A model generated the notes under the pieces. It did not search any database and was not told the origin of the DNA. It was given only the letters and a program-made list of their open reading frames with translations. A DNA stretch of 64,000 nt from contig OY970244.1 in NCBI GenBank assembly GCA_963715485.1, positions 1,860,001-1,924,000 of the forward strand. The letters are read 5' to 3'. The translations under genes were made by a program, and so were the position numbers. Each line of letters begins with the position of its first letter. Position 1 is the stretch's first letter. Shown here piece after piece: positions 18,714-27,294 of the stretch. The stretch is from SG8-30 sp963715485 (GTDB lineage: Bacteria > Pseudomonadota > Gammaproteobacteria > Steroidobacterales > Steroidobacteraceae).

Positions 18714-19634
18714 CTACGTGCGGAGCATCATGATGGCGCGCGGCAGGAGCGTCGCAACGACCGGGGTATGCCCTACGAGCTGACCATCGGCCTGGACTGC
18801 GGCCGGTGGTGAAGTTTCGATACGCACGTTCCGCGCCAGCGCCTGGCGGACGAATCGTTCTTCTGGCAGGCGGCCGTCGAACAGGCGGCCCAGCCGGAGC
18901 AGTTCGCGCGGCAAGCGCAGCGGCTCGACCAGCACGACGTCCAGCAGCCCATCGTCGGTGCGTGCGGCGGGCGCCAGACGCATGCCTCCGCCACAGAACG
19001 GGCCCAGGGCGAGCAGCGTGAGTAGCAGCCGTGACCGCAACTCCGCGTCGTCCAGCTGAAGCCTGAAAGCCGGTGGAGAGTATGTCGCGAGACTCCTCAG
19101 CACGCCGACCAGGTAGGCCAGTTTCCGCGGAATCCGCGCCGGGAGGCGCTCCAGGACATGGGCGTCGAGTCCGGCGCCAGCGACGTTGATGAAAAAGCAG
19201 GACCGTTCCGGGCCGGCGCAATCCGGAAAGTCCAGCCTGCCAACGTCTTGGGCCGCTGTCCGGCCGGTGGCTACACAGCGCGCCATGTCGACCGGACGCG
19301 ATGGAATGCCGTGCGCGCGTGCCCAGTCATTGCCGGAGCCGAGCGGCGCGGCGCCGATCGCCAGCGCCAGGGGCGGCACGCTGTCCTGGCCCATCGCGCC
19401 GTTCACCACCTCGTGCAGTATTCCGTCGCCGCCTACGGCCAGCAGCCGGCGGTAGCCGCGACCGAGGCACTCCCGGACCACCGAGACCGCGTGCCCTGGC
19501 CCGGCGGTTGTCGCGGCTTCGAAGGCCACGCCCGCGTCGGTCAAGGCGCTGGCGAGGTCGGGCCACCGGCGTCCCGCGCGACCCCCGCCCGAAGCCGGGT
19601 TGACGATTACGAACCATGCGCTGGAGGAGACCAT
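18714..19634 (-). CDS. Diacylglycerol/lipid kinase family protein (YegS-like)
   Basis: ATP-dependent kinase of the DAGK/YegS/sphingosine-kinase fold that phosphorylates a lipid hydroxyl at the membrane. Motifs are IVNPASGGGRAGRRWP (start), LAVGGDGILHEVVNG (the GGDGT-like glycine motif with Ile for Thr), and PLGSGNDWAR. The C-terminal beta domain is present (FINVAGAGLDAHVLE, DDGLLDVVLVEPL). The ATG at 19634 is chosen because the motif region begins at once; the frame stays open upstream but would run into the divergent oxygenase. 306 residues. Confidence 0.88.
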   Translation of the reverse strand: MVSSSAWFVIVNPASGGGRAGRRWPDLASALTDAGVAFEAATTAGPGHAVSVVRECLGRGYRRLLAVGGDGILHEVVNGAMGQDSVPPLALAIGAAPLGSGNDWARAHGIPSRPVDMARCVATGRTAAQDVGRLDFPDCAGPERSCFFINVAGAGLDAHVLERLPARIPRKLAYLVGVLRSLATYSPPAFRLQLDDAELRSRLLLTLLALGPFCGGGMRLAPAARTDDGLLDVVLVEPLRLPRELLRLGRLFDGRLPEERFVRQALARNVRIETSPPAAVQADGQLVGHTPVVATLLPRAIMMLRT

Positions 19635-19706
19635 GGGGCCATGATGCGTGAGCGGCGGCTGCGCCGGAAGGGCGAAAGGCTCCCCAATCAGTGATAATGC
19701 GCGCCC

Positions 19707-20642
19707 ATGACCCAGGGCATAGGCGCCGTTGACTTCCGGCACTGGACCGACGATCCGTCTGGCTTTGCCCGCGATCTTGGTGCGGGCTTCGAGCGCCATG
19801 GATTTGCCGTGGTCGCGAACCACGGGCTTCAGCAGCAATTGATCGATGAGTGTCTCGGGAACCTCAGGGCTTTTTTTGCCTGGCCCGCGGAGGACAAGCT
19901 GCGCTATCACGTTTCCGCCGGTGGTGGAGCGCGCGGCTATACGCCTTTCGGCATCGAGACAGCCAAGGGAGCGGTCCACCATGACCTCAAGGAATTCTGG
20001 CACGTGGGTCGAGAGTTGCCAGCGGGACACCGCTACCGCCGCTACATGCCGGACAACCTGTGGGTAGACGGAATTGACGGCTTCCGGCGATCGGCTCTGG
20101 CCTTGTGGGAAGCCTTTGACTCGTTGGGCAAGGAATTGCTGGCCGCTATTGCGCTGTACCTCGGGCTGCCACCGCGCTGGTTCGACAACAAGGTAGGCGA
20201 GGGCAACAGCGTGCTGCGGATCATCCACTATCCGCCGGTTGCCGCCGGCTCCAGCGGCGTGCGCGCCGGAGCCCATGAGGACATCAATGCCATCACCCTG
20301 CTGCTCGGCGCCGAGGAGGCGGGACTGCAGGTGCTCGACCGGGACGGCCGGTGGCTGGACATCAACCCACCTGCCGGCTCACTGGTGTGCAACATAGGCG
20401 ACATGCTGCAGCGCCTGACCAACCACGTACTACCGTCCACGACCCACCGGGTCGTGAATCCGGTGGCTGGGCGGGCCGGCACGGCGCGATACTCGATGCC
20501 ATTCTTTCTGCATTTCAACCCGGATTTCCTGATCCGAACGCTGGATGGGTGCGCCGGGCCCGACCGGCCGGACCGCTACCCGGAACCGATCACCGCAAAC
20601 GAATTCCTGCAGCAAAGGCTGCGGGAGATCCGCCTGATCTAG
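19707..20642 (+). CDS. 2-oxoglutarate/Fe(II)-dependent oxygenase, isopenicillin-N-synthase-like
   Basis: Cytoplasmic non-haem iron dioxygenase of the IPNS/2OG-FeII family. The N-terminal DIOX_N region shows GFERHGFAVVANHGL. The double-stranded helix core carries the iron triad His-x-Asp...His in AGAHEDINAITLLLG and LPSTTHRVVNP, and the co-substrate Arg-x-Ser in ARYSMPFFLHFNPD. 311 residues. It is divergent from the lipid kinase and 14 bases upstream of the nucleoside transporter, so probably co-transcribed with transporter and thymidine kinase. Substrate unknown; the neighbours make a nucleoside or nucleobase conceivable, but that is inference only. Confidence 0.9.
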   Translation: MTQGIGAVDFRHWTDDPSGFARDLGAGFERHGFAVVANHGLQQQLIDECLGNLRAFFAWPAEDKLRYHVSAGGGARGYTPFGIETAKGAVHHDLKEFWHVGRELPAGHRYRRYMPDNLWVDGIDGFRRSALALWEAFDSLGKELLAAIALYLGLPPRWFDNKVGEGNSVLRIIHYPPVAAGSSGVRAGAHEDINAITLLLGAEEAGLQVLDRDGRWLDINPPAGSLVCNIGDMLQRLTNHVLPSTTHRVVNPVAGRAGTARYSMPFFLHFNPDFLIRTLDGCAGPDRPDRYPEPITANEFLQQRLREIRLI

Positions 20643-20656
20643 GGCGCCTCGGCGCA

Positions 20657-21922
20657 ATGGGGAACTACATGGACTGGATGCTCTACGCGCAGGCGTCACT
20701 CGGAATCGTCGTCTTCGTGCTGCTGGCATTACCTTTCAGCCGTGCGCCGCGCAGCGTCGACTGGAAGCTGGTCGGTTCCGCCATCGTCCTGCAGTTCGTG
20801 ATCTGCATCCTGCTTCTGAAGGTGCCATTCATCAGCGCCGGATTCGCCTACCTGACCCGGGCAGTCAACGCACTGTCGGCTGCGACGCTGAAGGGCACCT
20901 CGTTCATCTTTGGGTACCTGGGCGGCGGCGCCACGCCGTTTGACGTGACCAACCCGAATGCAGTGGTCACGTTCGCCTTCCAGGTGCTGCCGCTGGTCAT
21001 CATCATGTCGGCCCTGTCGGCGCTGTTGTGGTACTGGGGCATTCTGCCCGTTGTCGTTCGCGCGATCTCCAAGGTCTTCGAGAAGACCCTGGGCACGCGC
21101 GGCCCGGCTGGACTGGTCGCCACTGCCAATATCTTTGTCGGCCAGGTCGAGGCTCCCTTGCTGGTTCGGCCGTACATTGCGCGCATGACGCACTACGAGC
21201 TGCTCCTGCTGATGACCGCCGGCATGGCGACCATCGCCGGCTCGGTCATGGTCATCTACGCCAGCATGCTCGGAAACCTTTTCCACGACATACTGGGCCA
21301 TCTCCTGACGAAATCGGTCATGTCGGTGCCGGCGTCAATACTCTTTGCTCATGTAATGCTGCCGGAGCCGCCCCCGGACCACGACGGTTCACCGCCGCCG
21401 AGGATCTATGGCGGGACCATGGACGCGATCACGCGCGGCACCTCCGACGGGCTGAACATCTACCTCGGTATCCTGGCGATGCTGCTGGTGCTGATCGCGT
21501 TCGTGGCATTGGTCAATTCGGCGATCAGCCTGCTGCCGGCCTTCGGCGGCGAGGTCTTGTCGCTACAGCGGATTGCCGGGTGGATATTCGCGCCCATCGC
21601 ATGGTTGATGGGAATCCCGTGGTCGGAGGCGCCGGCGGTCGGCTCGCTGATCGGCGTCAAGACCATACTCAATGAGTTCATCGCCTACATCGATCTGTCG
21701 CAGCTGTCGCCCGATGCGCTGTCGGATCGATCGAGGCTGATTACCGTGTATGCGCTGTGCGGTTTTGCCAACCTCAGCAGCATGGGTATCCTGATAGGCG
21801 GTATCGGTGCCATGAGTCCGGAGCGGAAGCTGGAGCTGGGCGAACTGGCGCCGCGTGCGCTGATCGCCGCAACGCTCGGAACCTGCATGAGCGGAGCCGT
21901 GGTGGGTATCGTAGCGGGTTGA
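20657..21922 (+). CDS. Concentrative nucleoside transporter (CNT/NupC family)
   Basis: Inner-membrane cation-coupled nucleoside importer. Family stretches are TSFIFGYLGGGATPFDV, FAFQVLPLVIIMSALSALLWY, GQVEAPLLVRPYI (substrate-binding HP1 region), TAGMATIAGSVMVIYASML, GVKTILNEFIAYIDL and ALCGFANLSSMGILIGGIG. About 421 residues with roughly ten hydrophobic segments. The frame extends upstream into the oxygenase gene in another register; I place the start at the ATG at 20657, and the ATG at 20669 is an equally possible start. Four bases separate it from thymidine kinase, implying a salvage operon. Confidence 0.93.
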   Translation: MGNYMDWMLYAQASLGIVVFVLLALPFSRAPRSVDWKLVGSAIVLQFVICILLLKVPFISAGFAYLTRAVNALSAATLKGTSFIFGYLGGGATPFDVTNPNAVVTFAFQVLPLVIIMSALSALLWYWGILPVVVRAISKVFEKTLGTRGPAGLVATANIFVGQVEAPLLVRPYIARMTHYELLLLMTAGMATIAGSVMVIYASMLGNLFHDILGHLLTKSVMSVPASILFAHVMLPEPPPDHDGSPPPRIYGGTMDAITRGTSDGLNIYLGILAMLLVLIAFVALVNSAISLLPAFGGEVLSLQRIAGWIFAPIAWLMGIPWSEAPAVGSLIGVKTILNEFIAYIDLSQLSPDALSDRSRLITVYALCGFANLSSMGILIGGIGAMSPERKLELGELAPRALIAATLGTCMSGAVVGIVAG

Positions 21923-21926
21923 GAAG

Positions 21927-22514
21927 ATGGCCAAGCTCTACTTCTACTTTTCGACCATGAATGCGGGCAAGTCGACGGCCTTGCTGCAATCGAGCTACAA
22001 CTACCGTGAGCGGGGTATGCGTACGCTGGTGTACACCGCGGCAATCGACGATCGCGACGGCGGTCGTGTGCACTCCCGGATCGGCCTGTCGTCGGAGGCG
22101 CGGCGTTTCGGGGACGACGTGAACCTTTTCCAGCAGGTGGCGGGAGAGCACGTCCTAGAACGACTCAGCTGCGTGCTCGTGGACGAAGCGCAATTTCTCG
22201 AGCCGAGACATGTCCGCGAGTTGTCGGCCGTCGTCGACCAGTTGGGTATCCCGGTGCTTTGTTACGGCCTCAGGACCGACTTCCGCGGCGAGCTTTTTCC
22301 CGGAAGCGCGCGGCTGCTGGCGGTGGCAGATGAGCTCATTGAGCTCAAGACAATCTGTCATTGTGGCCGCAAGGCCACCATGGTCGTGCGTACCGGCGCC
22401 GATGGTCGCGCCGAGGTCGAAGGGGCCCAGGTCGAGATTGGCGGCAATGAACGCTACCTGCCGCTGTGCCGCCGGCATTTTCACGAGGCCCGCGGCGAAT
22501 TCCTCGAGCCCTGA
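21927..22514 (+). CDS. tdk: Thymidine kinase, type II
   Basis: Phosphorylates thymidine to dTMP in pyrimidine salvage. The P-loop is FSTMNAGKSTALLQ, the Walker B/DEAQ box is VLVDEAQFLEP, the lasso region carries the zinc site (ICHCGRKATMV and later LPLCRRHF), and the substrate-binding part is VLCYGLRTDFRGELFPGS. 195 residues, the normal size. It begins 4 bases after the nucleoside transporter, a logical import-and-trap pairing. Confidence 0.96.
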   Translation: MAKLYFYFSTMNAGKSTALLQSSYNYRERGMRTLVYTAAIDDRDGGRVHSRIGLSSEARRFGDDVNLFQQVAGEHVLERLSCVLVDEAQFLEPRHVRELSAVVDQLGIPVLCYGLRTDFRGELFPGSARLLAVADELIELKTICHCGRKATMVVRTGADGRAEVEGAQVEIGGNERYLPLCRRHFHEARGEFLEP

Positions 22515-22567
22515 GTCCTTTTGGGCATCGCGCAGCAGAATCGGCTGCCGTCGTTTAGACTAATGGC

Positions 22568-23326
22568 ATGCTTCCTGTCCCGGCCCGGCTGACGGGCGGA
22601 CCGTGGGCCTTTTTCCTGGACGTCGACGGTACGCTCCTCGATATTGCGGACGCCCCGGATCTCGTTCACGTCGATGCGCCGCTCCTGAACCTGCTCGACT
22701 CGATCAAGCGGGTCAGCGCCGGTGCGGTCGCACTGGTGAGCGGGCGCAGCATTGCCGACCTCGACCGGCTCTTCGAGCCTCTGAAGCTTTCCGCCGCCGG
22801 GCTGCACGGGGCCGAGCGCCGGGATGCACAGGGTCGCCTGCACCTGCGGCCAGCCGATGCGCGCTTGCAGCGGGTGCGGGGAGCATTACAGGCCTGGGCC
22901 GTGGCCCGTCCCGGAACGCTGGTGGAGGACAAGGGCGGTGCCGTCGCGCTGCACTATCGACTTGCGCCCGGTGAGGAGGCGGCGGCCCGCGAGCTGGTCG
23001 AGCGCGTCGCAGCCGACCTGGGCGGGGACTACGTGGTGCAGGAAGGCAAGTTTGTCACCGAGGTCCGTCCCGCTGGCGTCAGCAAGGCGACGGCTATCAG
23101 GCAGTTCATGACGGAACAGCCATTCACCGGTCTCAGGCCCGTCTTCGTGGGCGATGACGTCACCGACGAGGATGGATTCATGGCCGTTCGGGACCTGCAG
23201 GGACTGGCGGTGGTCGTGGGTGCCAGGCGGCAGAGCCATGCGACACACTGCCTGGCGGATGTCCAGGCCGTGCAGGCCTGGCTGGGCGACTGGCTGACGC
23301 GAATGGTCAATGGAGAGATGCAATGA
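22568..23326 (+). CDS. otsB: Trehalose-6-phosphate phosphatase
   Basis: HAD-superfamily phosphatase that removes phosphate from trehalose 6-phosphate, the last step of OtsAB trehalose synthesis. Motif I is FFLDVDGTLLDIA with the nucleophile and acid Asp, then VSGRSIADLDRL, GLHGAERRD, and motif IV FVGDDVTDEDGF. 252 residues. It overlaps the GH15 gene by 4 bases (ATGA), and that gene overlaps otsA by 4 bases, so the three are translationally coupled. Trehalose acts as an osmoprotectant and stress solute, so osmotic or stationary-phase control is expected. Confidence 0.95.
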   Translation: MLPVPARLTGGPWAFFLDVDGTLLDIADAPDLVHVDAPLLNLLDSIKRVSAGAVALVSGRSIADLDRLFEPLKLSAAGLHGAERRDAQGRLHLRPADARLQRVRGALQAWAVARPGTLVEDKGGAVALHYRLAPGEEAAARELVERVAADLGGDYVVQEGKFVTEVRPAGVSKATAIRQFMTEQPFTGLRPVFVGDDVTDEDGFMAVRDLQGLAVVVGARRQSHATHCLADVQAVQAWLGDWLTRMVNGEMQ

Positions 23327-25110
23327 ATCAATCGCTGGACCTGGCCGTGATCGGAAACTGTCAGGTCTCCGCCCTGGTGGACGAGATGGCGCGGATCGTC
23401 TGGATGTGCCTGCCACGCCCCGATGGTGACCCGGTCTTCTGCGGTCTGTTGGGTGGCGGCCGGCCCGGCGCCAGCGGTGAATTTGCAGTGGAGCTCACCG
23501 GCGCCACCAGTAGTACGCGACGTTACCTGACCAATACCGCGCTGCTCGAAACACTGCTCTCGGACGGCAACGGCAACTCGGTGCGGATCACCGACTTCTG
23601 TCCGCGCTTCCGTGCCCGGGAGCGCATCTTCAGGCCGGTGGGGCTGGTGAGGATTATCGAGCCAGTGACAGGCCGCCCGCTGGTCAAGTTGCGCCTGGAA
23701 CCTGCCCGGGAGCACGGCTGCGCGAATCCCGAGATGACCTGGGGCAGCAGTCACCTGCGGTTTACCGGCGGCGGCTATTCGTACAGGGTGACCACTGACG
23801 CCTCGGTGCAGGCGATCATCGAGCAGCGAGAATTCGTACTGGATCGTCCGCTGACCATGGTCCTCGGCCCCGACGAGCCACTTTCCGAGTCGGTGTCGCG
23901 CATTGGCAGGCAGTTCCTTGAGGATACGACGAACTACTGGCGTGACTGGGTTCGCGGTCTGGCCATTCCCTTCGAGTGGCAGGACGAGGTAATCCGCGCC
24001 GCCATCACGCTCAAACTGTGCACCTACGAGGACACCGGGGCGGTCCTCGCGGCATTGACGACATCCATCCCGGAGTCGGCGGGCAGCACGCGCAACTGGG
24101 ATTACCGGTTTTGCTGGTTGCGGGACGCCTACTTCGTCATCCGGGCGCTCAACCGGCTCGGTGCTACACGCACGATGGAGTCCTACCTGCATTTCATGGA
24201 CAACGTCGTGGCGGGTGCCCGGGCCACCGGGCTGCAGCCACTATACGGGATCACTGGGGAGGTCCTGGTGACGGAGCGCGTCGCCGACTGCCTCCCCGGC
24301 TATCGCGGCATGGGCCCGGTGCGGATCGGCAACCAGGCCCACGAACAGCTACAGCACGACGTTTACGGGTCCTTGATTCTCGCGTTGACCCAGGCTTTCT
24401 ACGACCGGCGCATTGCCAATCCCGGCGATCGCGCCCTGTTCCGCCGGCTGGAGCGATTCGGTGAGTTCGCAATCGAGGTCTACGACAAGCCGGATGCCGG
24501 CATCTGGGAGTACCGGGGCCGGCAACGCCCGCACACGTTTTCTGCAGTAATGTGCTGGGCGGCAGCCGATCGACTGGCGCGGGCCGCACAGGTTCTCGGT
24601 CTCGACGACCGTCATGCCTTCTGGTGCGAGCATGCGAGGGTCATGCGCGAGCGCATCCTCGAGGCTGCATGGCATCCGGAGGTCAAGGCATTCACCGGGG
24701 CCTTTGGTCACCCGGCCCTCGATGCCAGCGTACTGTTGCTTGCCGAGCTCGGATTCGTAACCACGGACGACCCGCGTTTCATAGCGACTGTTGAGGCGAT
24801 CGAGCGCGACCTCAAGGAAGGTGTTCTGCTGATGCGCTACCGGGAGCCCGATGATTTCGGGGAGCCGGATACCGCATTTACGGTCTGCACCTTCTGGTAC
24901 ATCAACGCACTGGCGTCGATCGGGCGGCGCGACGAGGCGCGCGAGCTGTTCGCGCATGTCCTGGGGCGTCGCAACTCGATGGGGCTGCTGTCGGAGGACA
25001 TTGACCCGCGGACCGGCGAACTGTGGGGCAACTTCCCGCAGACCTACAGCATGGTGGGAATCATCGACTGCGCCGTCAGGCTCAGCAGGAGCTGGGAGGA
25101 AGCGTTGTGA
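23323..25110 (+). CDS. Glycoside hydrolase family 15 protein (glucoamylase/trehalase-like)
   Basis: Cytoplasmic GH15 enzyme acting on alpha-glucosides. An N-terminal beta-sandwich domain (about residues 1-220) precedes an (alpha/alpha)6 barrel. Barrel motifs are STRNWDYRFCWLRDAYFVIRA, GNQAHEQLQHDVYGSL, and the C-terminal catalytic-Glu region LLSEDIDPRTGELWGNFPQT. 595 residues, no signal peptide. Because it is wedged between otsB and otsA with 4-base overlaps on both sides, trehalose or a related alpha-glucoside is the likely substrate, and a trehalase-like role in turnover is possible. GH15 genes often sit next to otsAB in proteobacteria, but the substrate here is inferred. Confidence 0.9.
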   Translation: MNQSLDLAVIGNCQVSALVDEMARIVWMCLPRPDGDPVFCGLLGGGRPGASGEFAVELTGATSSTRRYLTNTALLETLLSDGNGNSVRITDFCPRFRARERIFRPVGLVRIIEPVTGRPLVKLRLEPAREHGCANPEMTWGSSHLRFTGGGYSYRVTTDASVQAIIEQREFVLDRPLTMVLGPDEPLSESVSRIGRQFLEDTTNYWRDWVRGLAIPFEWQDEVIRAAITLKLCTYEDTGAVLAALTTSIPESAGSTRNWDYRFCWLRDAYFVIRALNRLGATRTMESYLHFMDNVVAGARATGLQPLYGITGEVLVTERVADCLPGYRGMGPVRIGNQAHEQLQHDVYGSLILALTQAFYDRRIANPGDRALFRRLERFGEFAIEVYDKPDAGIWEYRGRQRPHTFSAVMCWAAADRLARAAQVLGLDDRHAFWCEHARVMRERILEAAWHPEVKAFTGAFGHPALDASVLLLAELGFVTTDDPRFIATVEAIERDLKEGVLLMRYREPDDFGEPDTAFTVCTFWYINALASIGRRDEARELFAHVLGRRNSMGLLSEDIDPRTGELWGNFPQTYSMVGIIDCAVRLSRSWEEAL

Positions 25111-26513
25111 GCGGTCGTCTCGTCGCCGTCTCGAACCGTGTTTCGATTCCTCGCAAGTCGGCTGCGCCAGGTGGTCTTGCCGTCGGCCTGTTGGCCGCAA
25201 TGCGGTCCAGGGGAGGCATGTGGTTTGGTTGGAGCGGCGATTTGACCGAAGACGAGCCTGGGGAGACCGACGTCGTCAAGAGGGCGGGCGTCACCTACGC
25301 GATCACTGACATGCGCCGGGAGCTGTTCGAGCACTACTACTTTGGTTTTGCCAACGGCATGCTCTGGCCGCTGTTCCATTATTTTCTCGAGACTTTCCGT
25401 TATCGTGACGGTTTTTACGATGCCTACCTCGAGGCCAACCGTTTCCTGGCCGGCCGGCTGCAGGCGCTGCTCGAGCCGGGCGACCTGCTATGGATGCACG
25501 ACTACCACTTGATCCCGATGGCCAGGCTCCTCAGGGAGGAGCGGGTGGCGGGCCCGATGGGCTTCTTCCTGCACACGCCTTTCCCGCACTACGAGGTACT
25601 GCGTGCGCTGCCGGTATACGCCGAGCTGCTGCGTGACCTGTGTGCCTACGACGTTGTAGGTTTCCAGACTGCCAATGACCTGAACAGTTTCCGCGACTCC
25701 ATCCAGTACGTGTGGGGTGAAAGCGCCGTACGCGACGACAAATGCATATTCGTGGATGGCCGGCGGGTGAGGGTCGGCGTATTCCCTATCGGCGTCGACG
25801 TCGAATCGATACGGGCTGAATCGGAATCGAGCCAGGCCAGCGAGCAGGTCAAGCGCATGCTCCGCTCGGTCGGCGGCCGCAAGCTGGTAATTGGCGTGGA
25901 TCGGCTCGACTACAGCAAGGGGATGGTGGAACGCTTCGACGCATTCCAGCGTTTCCTGGAAGCCAGCCCCGATAGTCACGGTAAAGTGACGTTCATGCAG
26001 ATAGCTCCGCTTTCGCGTGCAGACATGAGTTCGTATGAGTCGATACGCGAGCAGCTGGAGGGTCTGGCAGGGCGTATCAATGGACAGTTCGCCGATACGG
26101 ACTGGACGCCGCTGAGGTACCTCAACCGGAATTTTTCGCACGATGTCCTCATGGGGTTCATGCGCGCGGCCCATGTCTGCATGGTGACGCCGGTGCGCGA
26201 CGGCATGAATCTCGTTGCAAAGGAGTTCATCGCCGCCCAGGATCCGAGGGACCCGGGCGTGTTGGTCCTGTCGACTCTGGCGGGCGCGGCGCGCGAACTG
26301 ACCAACGCGCTGCAGGTCAATCCCTATGATACGCGCGGCGTCGCACAGACCATCCAGACCGCGCTGTCGATGCCGCTGTCGGAGAGACGCCAACGCCATC
26401 GCTCCCTGATGGAAGTCATTCGGCGCAACGACATCCATGCCTGGCATGGAAATTTCGTGGCAGAGCTGGAAGCCGCCGGTTCCAGGCAGCCACGCGCCGC
26501 CCGGCGAAAGTGA
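25107..26513 (+). CDS. otsA: Alpha,alpha-trehalose-phosphate synthase (UDP/NDP-glucose)
   Basis: GT20 glycosyltransferase making trehalose 6-phosphate from an NDP-glucose and glucose 6-phosphate. Motifs are AVSNRVSIPRKSAAPGGLAV, MWFGWSG, LLWMHDYHLIPMARLL, FFLHTPFPHYEVLRALP, VGVDRLDYSKGMVERF and VRDGMNLVAKEF. About 468 residues from the GTG at 25107, whose GTGA overlaps the GH15 stop and which has a GGGAGGA ribosome site about 8 bases upstream. Longer upstream starts would lie inside the GH15 gene. Confidence 0.96.
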   Translation: MSGRLVAVSNRVSIPRKSAAPGGLAVGLLAAMRSRGGMWFGWSGDLTEDEPGETDVVKRAGVTYAITDMRRELFEHYYFGFANGMLWPLFHYFLETFRYRDGFYDAYLEANRFLAGRLQALLEPGDLLWMHDYHLIPMARLLREERVAGPMGFFLHTPFPHYEVLRALPVYAELLRDLCAYDVVGFQTANDLNSFRDSIQYVWGESAVRDDKCIFVDGRRVRVGVFPIGVDVESIRAESESSQASEQVKRMLRSVGGRKLVIGVDRLDYSKGMVERFDAFQRFLEASPDSHGKVTFMQIAPLSRADMSSYESIREQLEGLAGRINGQFADTDWTPLRYLNRNFSHDVLMGFMRAAHVCMVTPVRDGMNLVAKEFIAAQDPRDPGVLVLSTLAGAARELTNALQVNPYDTRGVAQTIQTALSMPLSERRQRHRSLMEVIRRNDIHAWHGNFVAELEAAGSRQPRAARRK

Positions 26514-26571
26514 CAGCCAGGCAGCGGAAGGTCACAATTGCGGTAAAGGATCTCTGAGTGAGGAACAATTG

Positions 26572-27294
26572 ATGGAGCGACATGTGCTGGCGGCGCTGCT
26601 GCTTGCAGTGGGAATCGCGACCGCCGGCTGGTTCGCCGGCAGGGGCTTTCTGGAAGCGCGCTCCGCGGACCGCTACGTGACGGTCAAAGGCGTGGCCGAG
26701 CGCGGGGTACAGGCCGACCTGGCGCTCTGGCCGATGCAGTTCGTCATCGCCGACGATGATCTGGAACGAGCGCAGCAGCGTATGGTCGTGGCAGGGGCGC
26801 GGGTCCAGGCCTTTCTCGAGCGTAACGGCTTCGAGCCGGGCGAAATCGAGCTGCAGGACCTGAGCGTTACCGACACCCGGGCCAATCGCTACGGGGGGCC
26901 ACCCGCACCATTCCGCTACGTGGTCAGCACCACGCTGATGGTTCGCACCCTGGACCCGGACCGTCTCTTTGCGGCAAGCCAGAAGGTGGGCGAGCTGATT
27001 GACGAGGGCGTGGTTCTTTCGTCGGATGGGCCCTGGGCGGGCGGGCCAACCTACCTGTTCAACGGGCTCAACGATCTGAAGCCGACCATGATTGCAGAAG
27101 CCACGGCGAGCGCGCGCGAGGCGGCAGAGCAGTTCGCCCGCGATTCGGACAGCAAACTCGGGCCGATTCGTCGCGCAAACCAGGGGCTGTTCGTAGTGCT
27201 GCCACGCGACCAGGCTCCCGGCGTCCAGGAGCAGCGCCAGCGAGCGAAGGTCATTCGTGTCGTGACCACGGTTGAGTACCTCCTGAATGACTAG
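26572..27294 (+). CDS. SIMPL domain-containing protein
   Basis: Periplasmic or membrane-tethered protein of the SIMPL/YggE (DUF541) family, of unclear role (often linked to stress or oxidative damage). The N-terminal membrane anchor is LAALLLAVGIATAGWFAG. The SIMPL start DRYVTVKGVAERGVQADLALWP contains the typical VKG-AE pattern, and the domain closes with AEATASAREAAEQFARDS and VVTTVEYLLND. 240 residues. Start ATG 26572 follows a weak purine stretch; the frame extends into the end of otsA but without a supporting site. It overlaps the next gene by 8 bases. Confidence 0.85.
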   Translation: MERHVLAALLLAVGIATAGWFAGRGFLEARSADRYVTVKGVAERGVQADLALWPMQFVIADDDLERAQQRMVVAGARVQAFLERNGFEPGEIELQDLSVTDTRANRYGGPPAPFRYVVSTTLMVRTLDPDRLFAASQKVGELIDEGVVLSSDGPWAGGPTYLFNGLNDLKPTMIAEATASAREAAEQFARDSDSKLGPIRRANQGLFVVLPRDQAPGVQEQRQRAKVIRVVTTVEYLLND

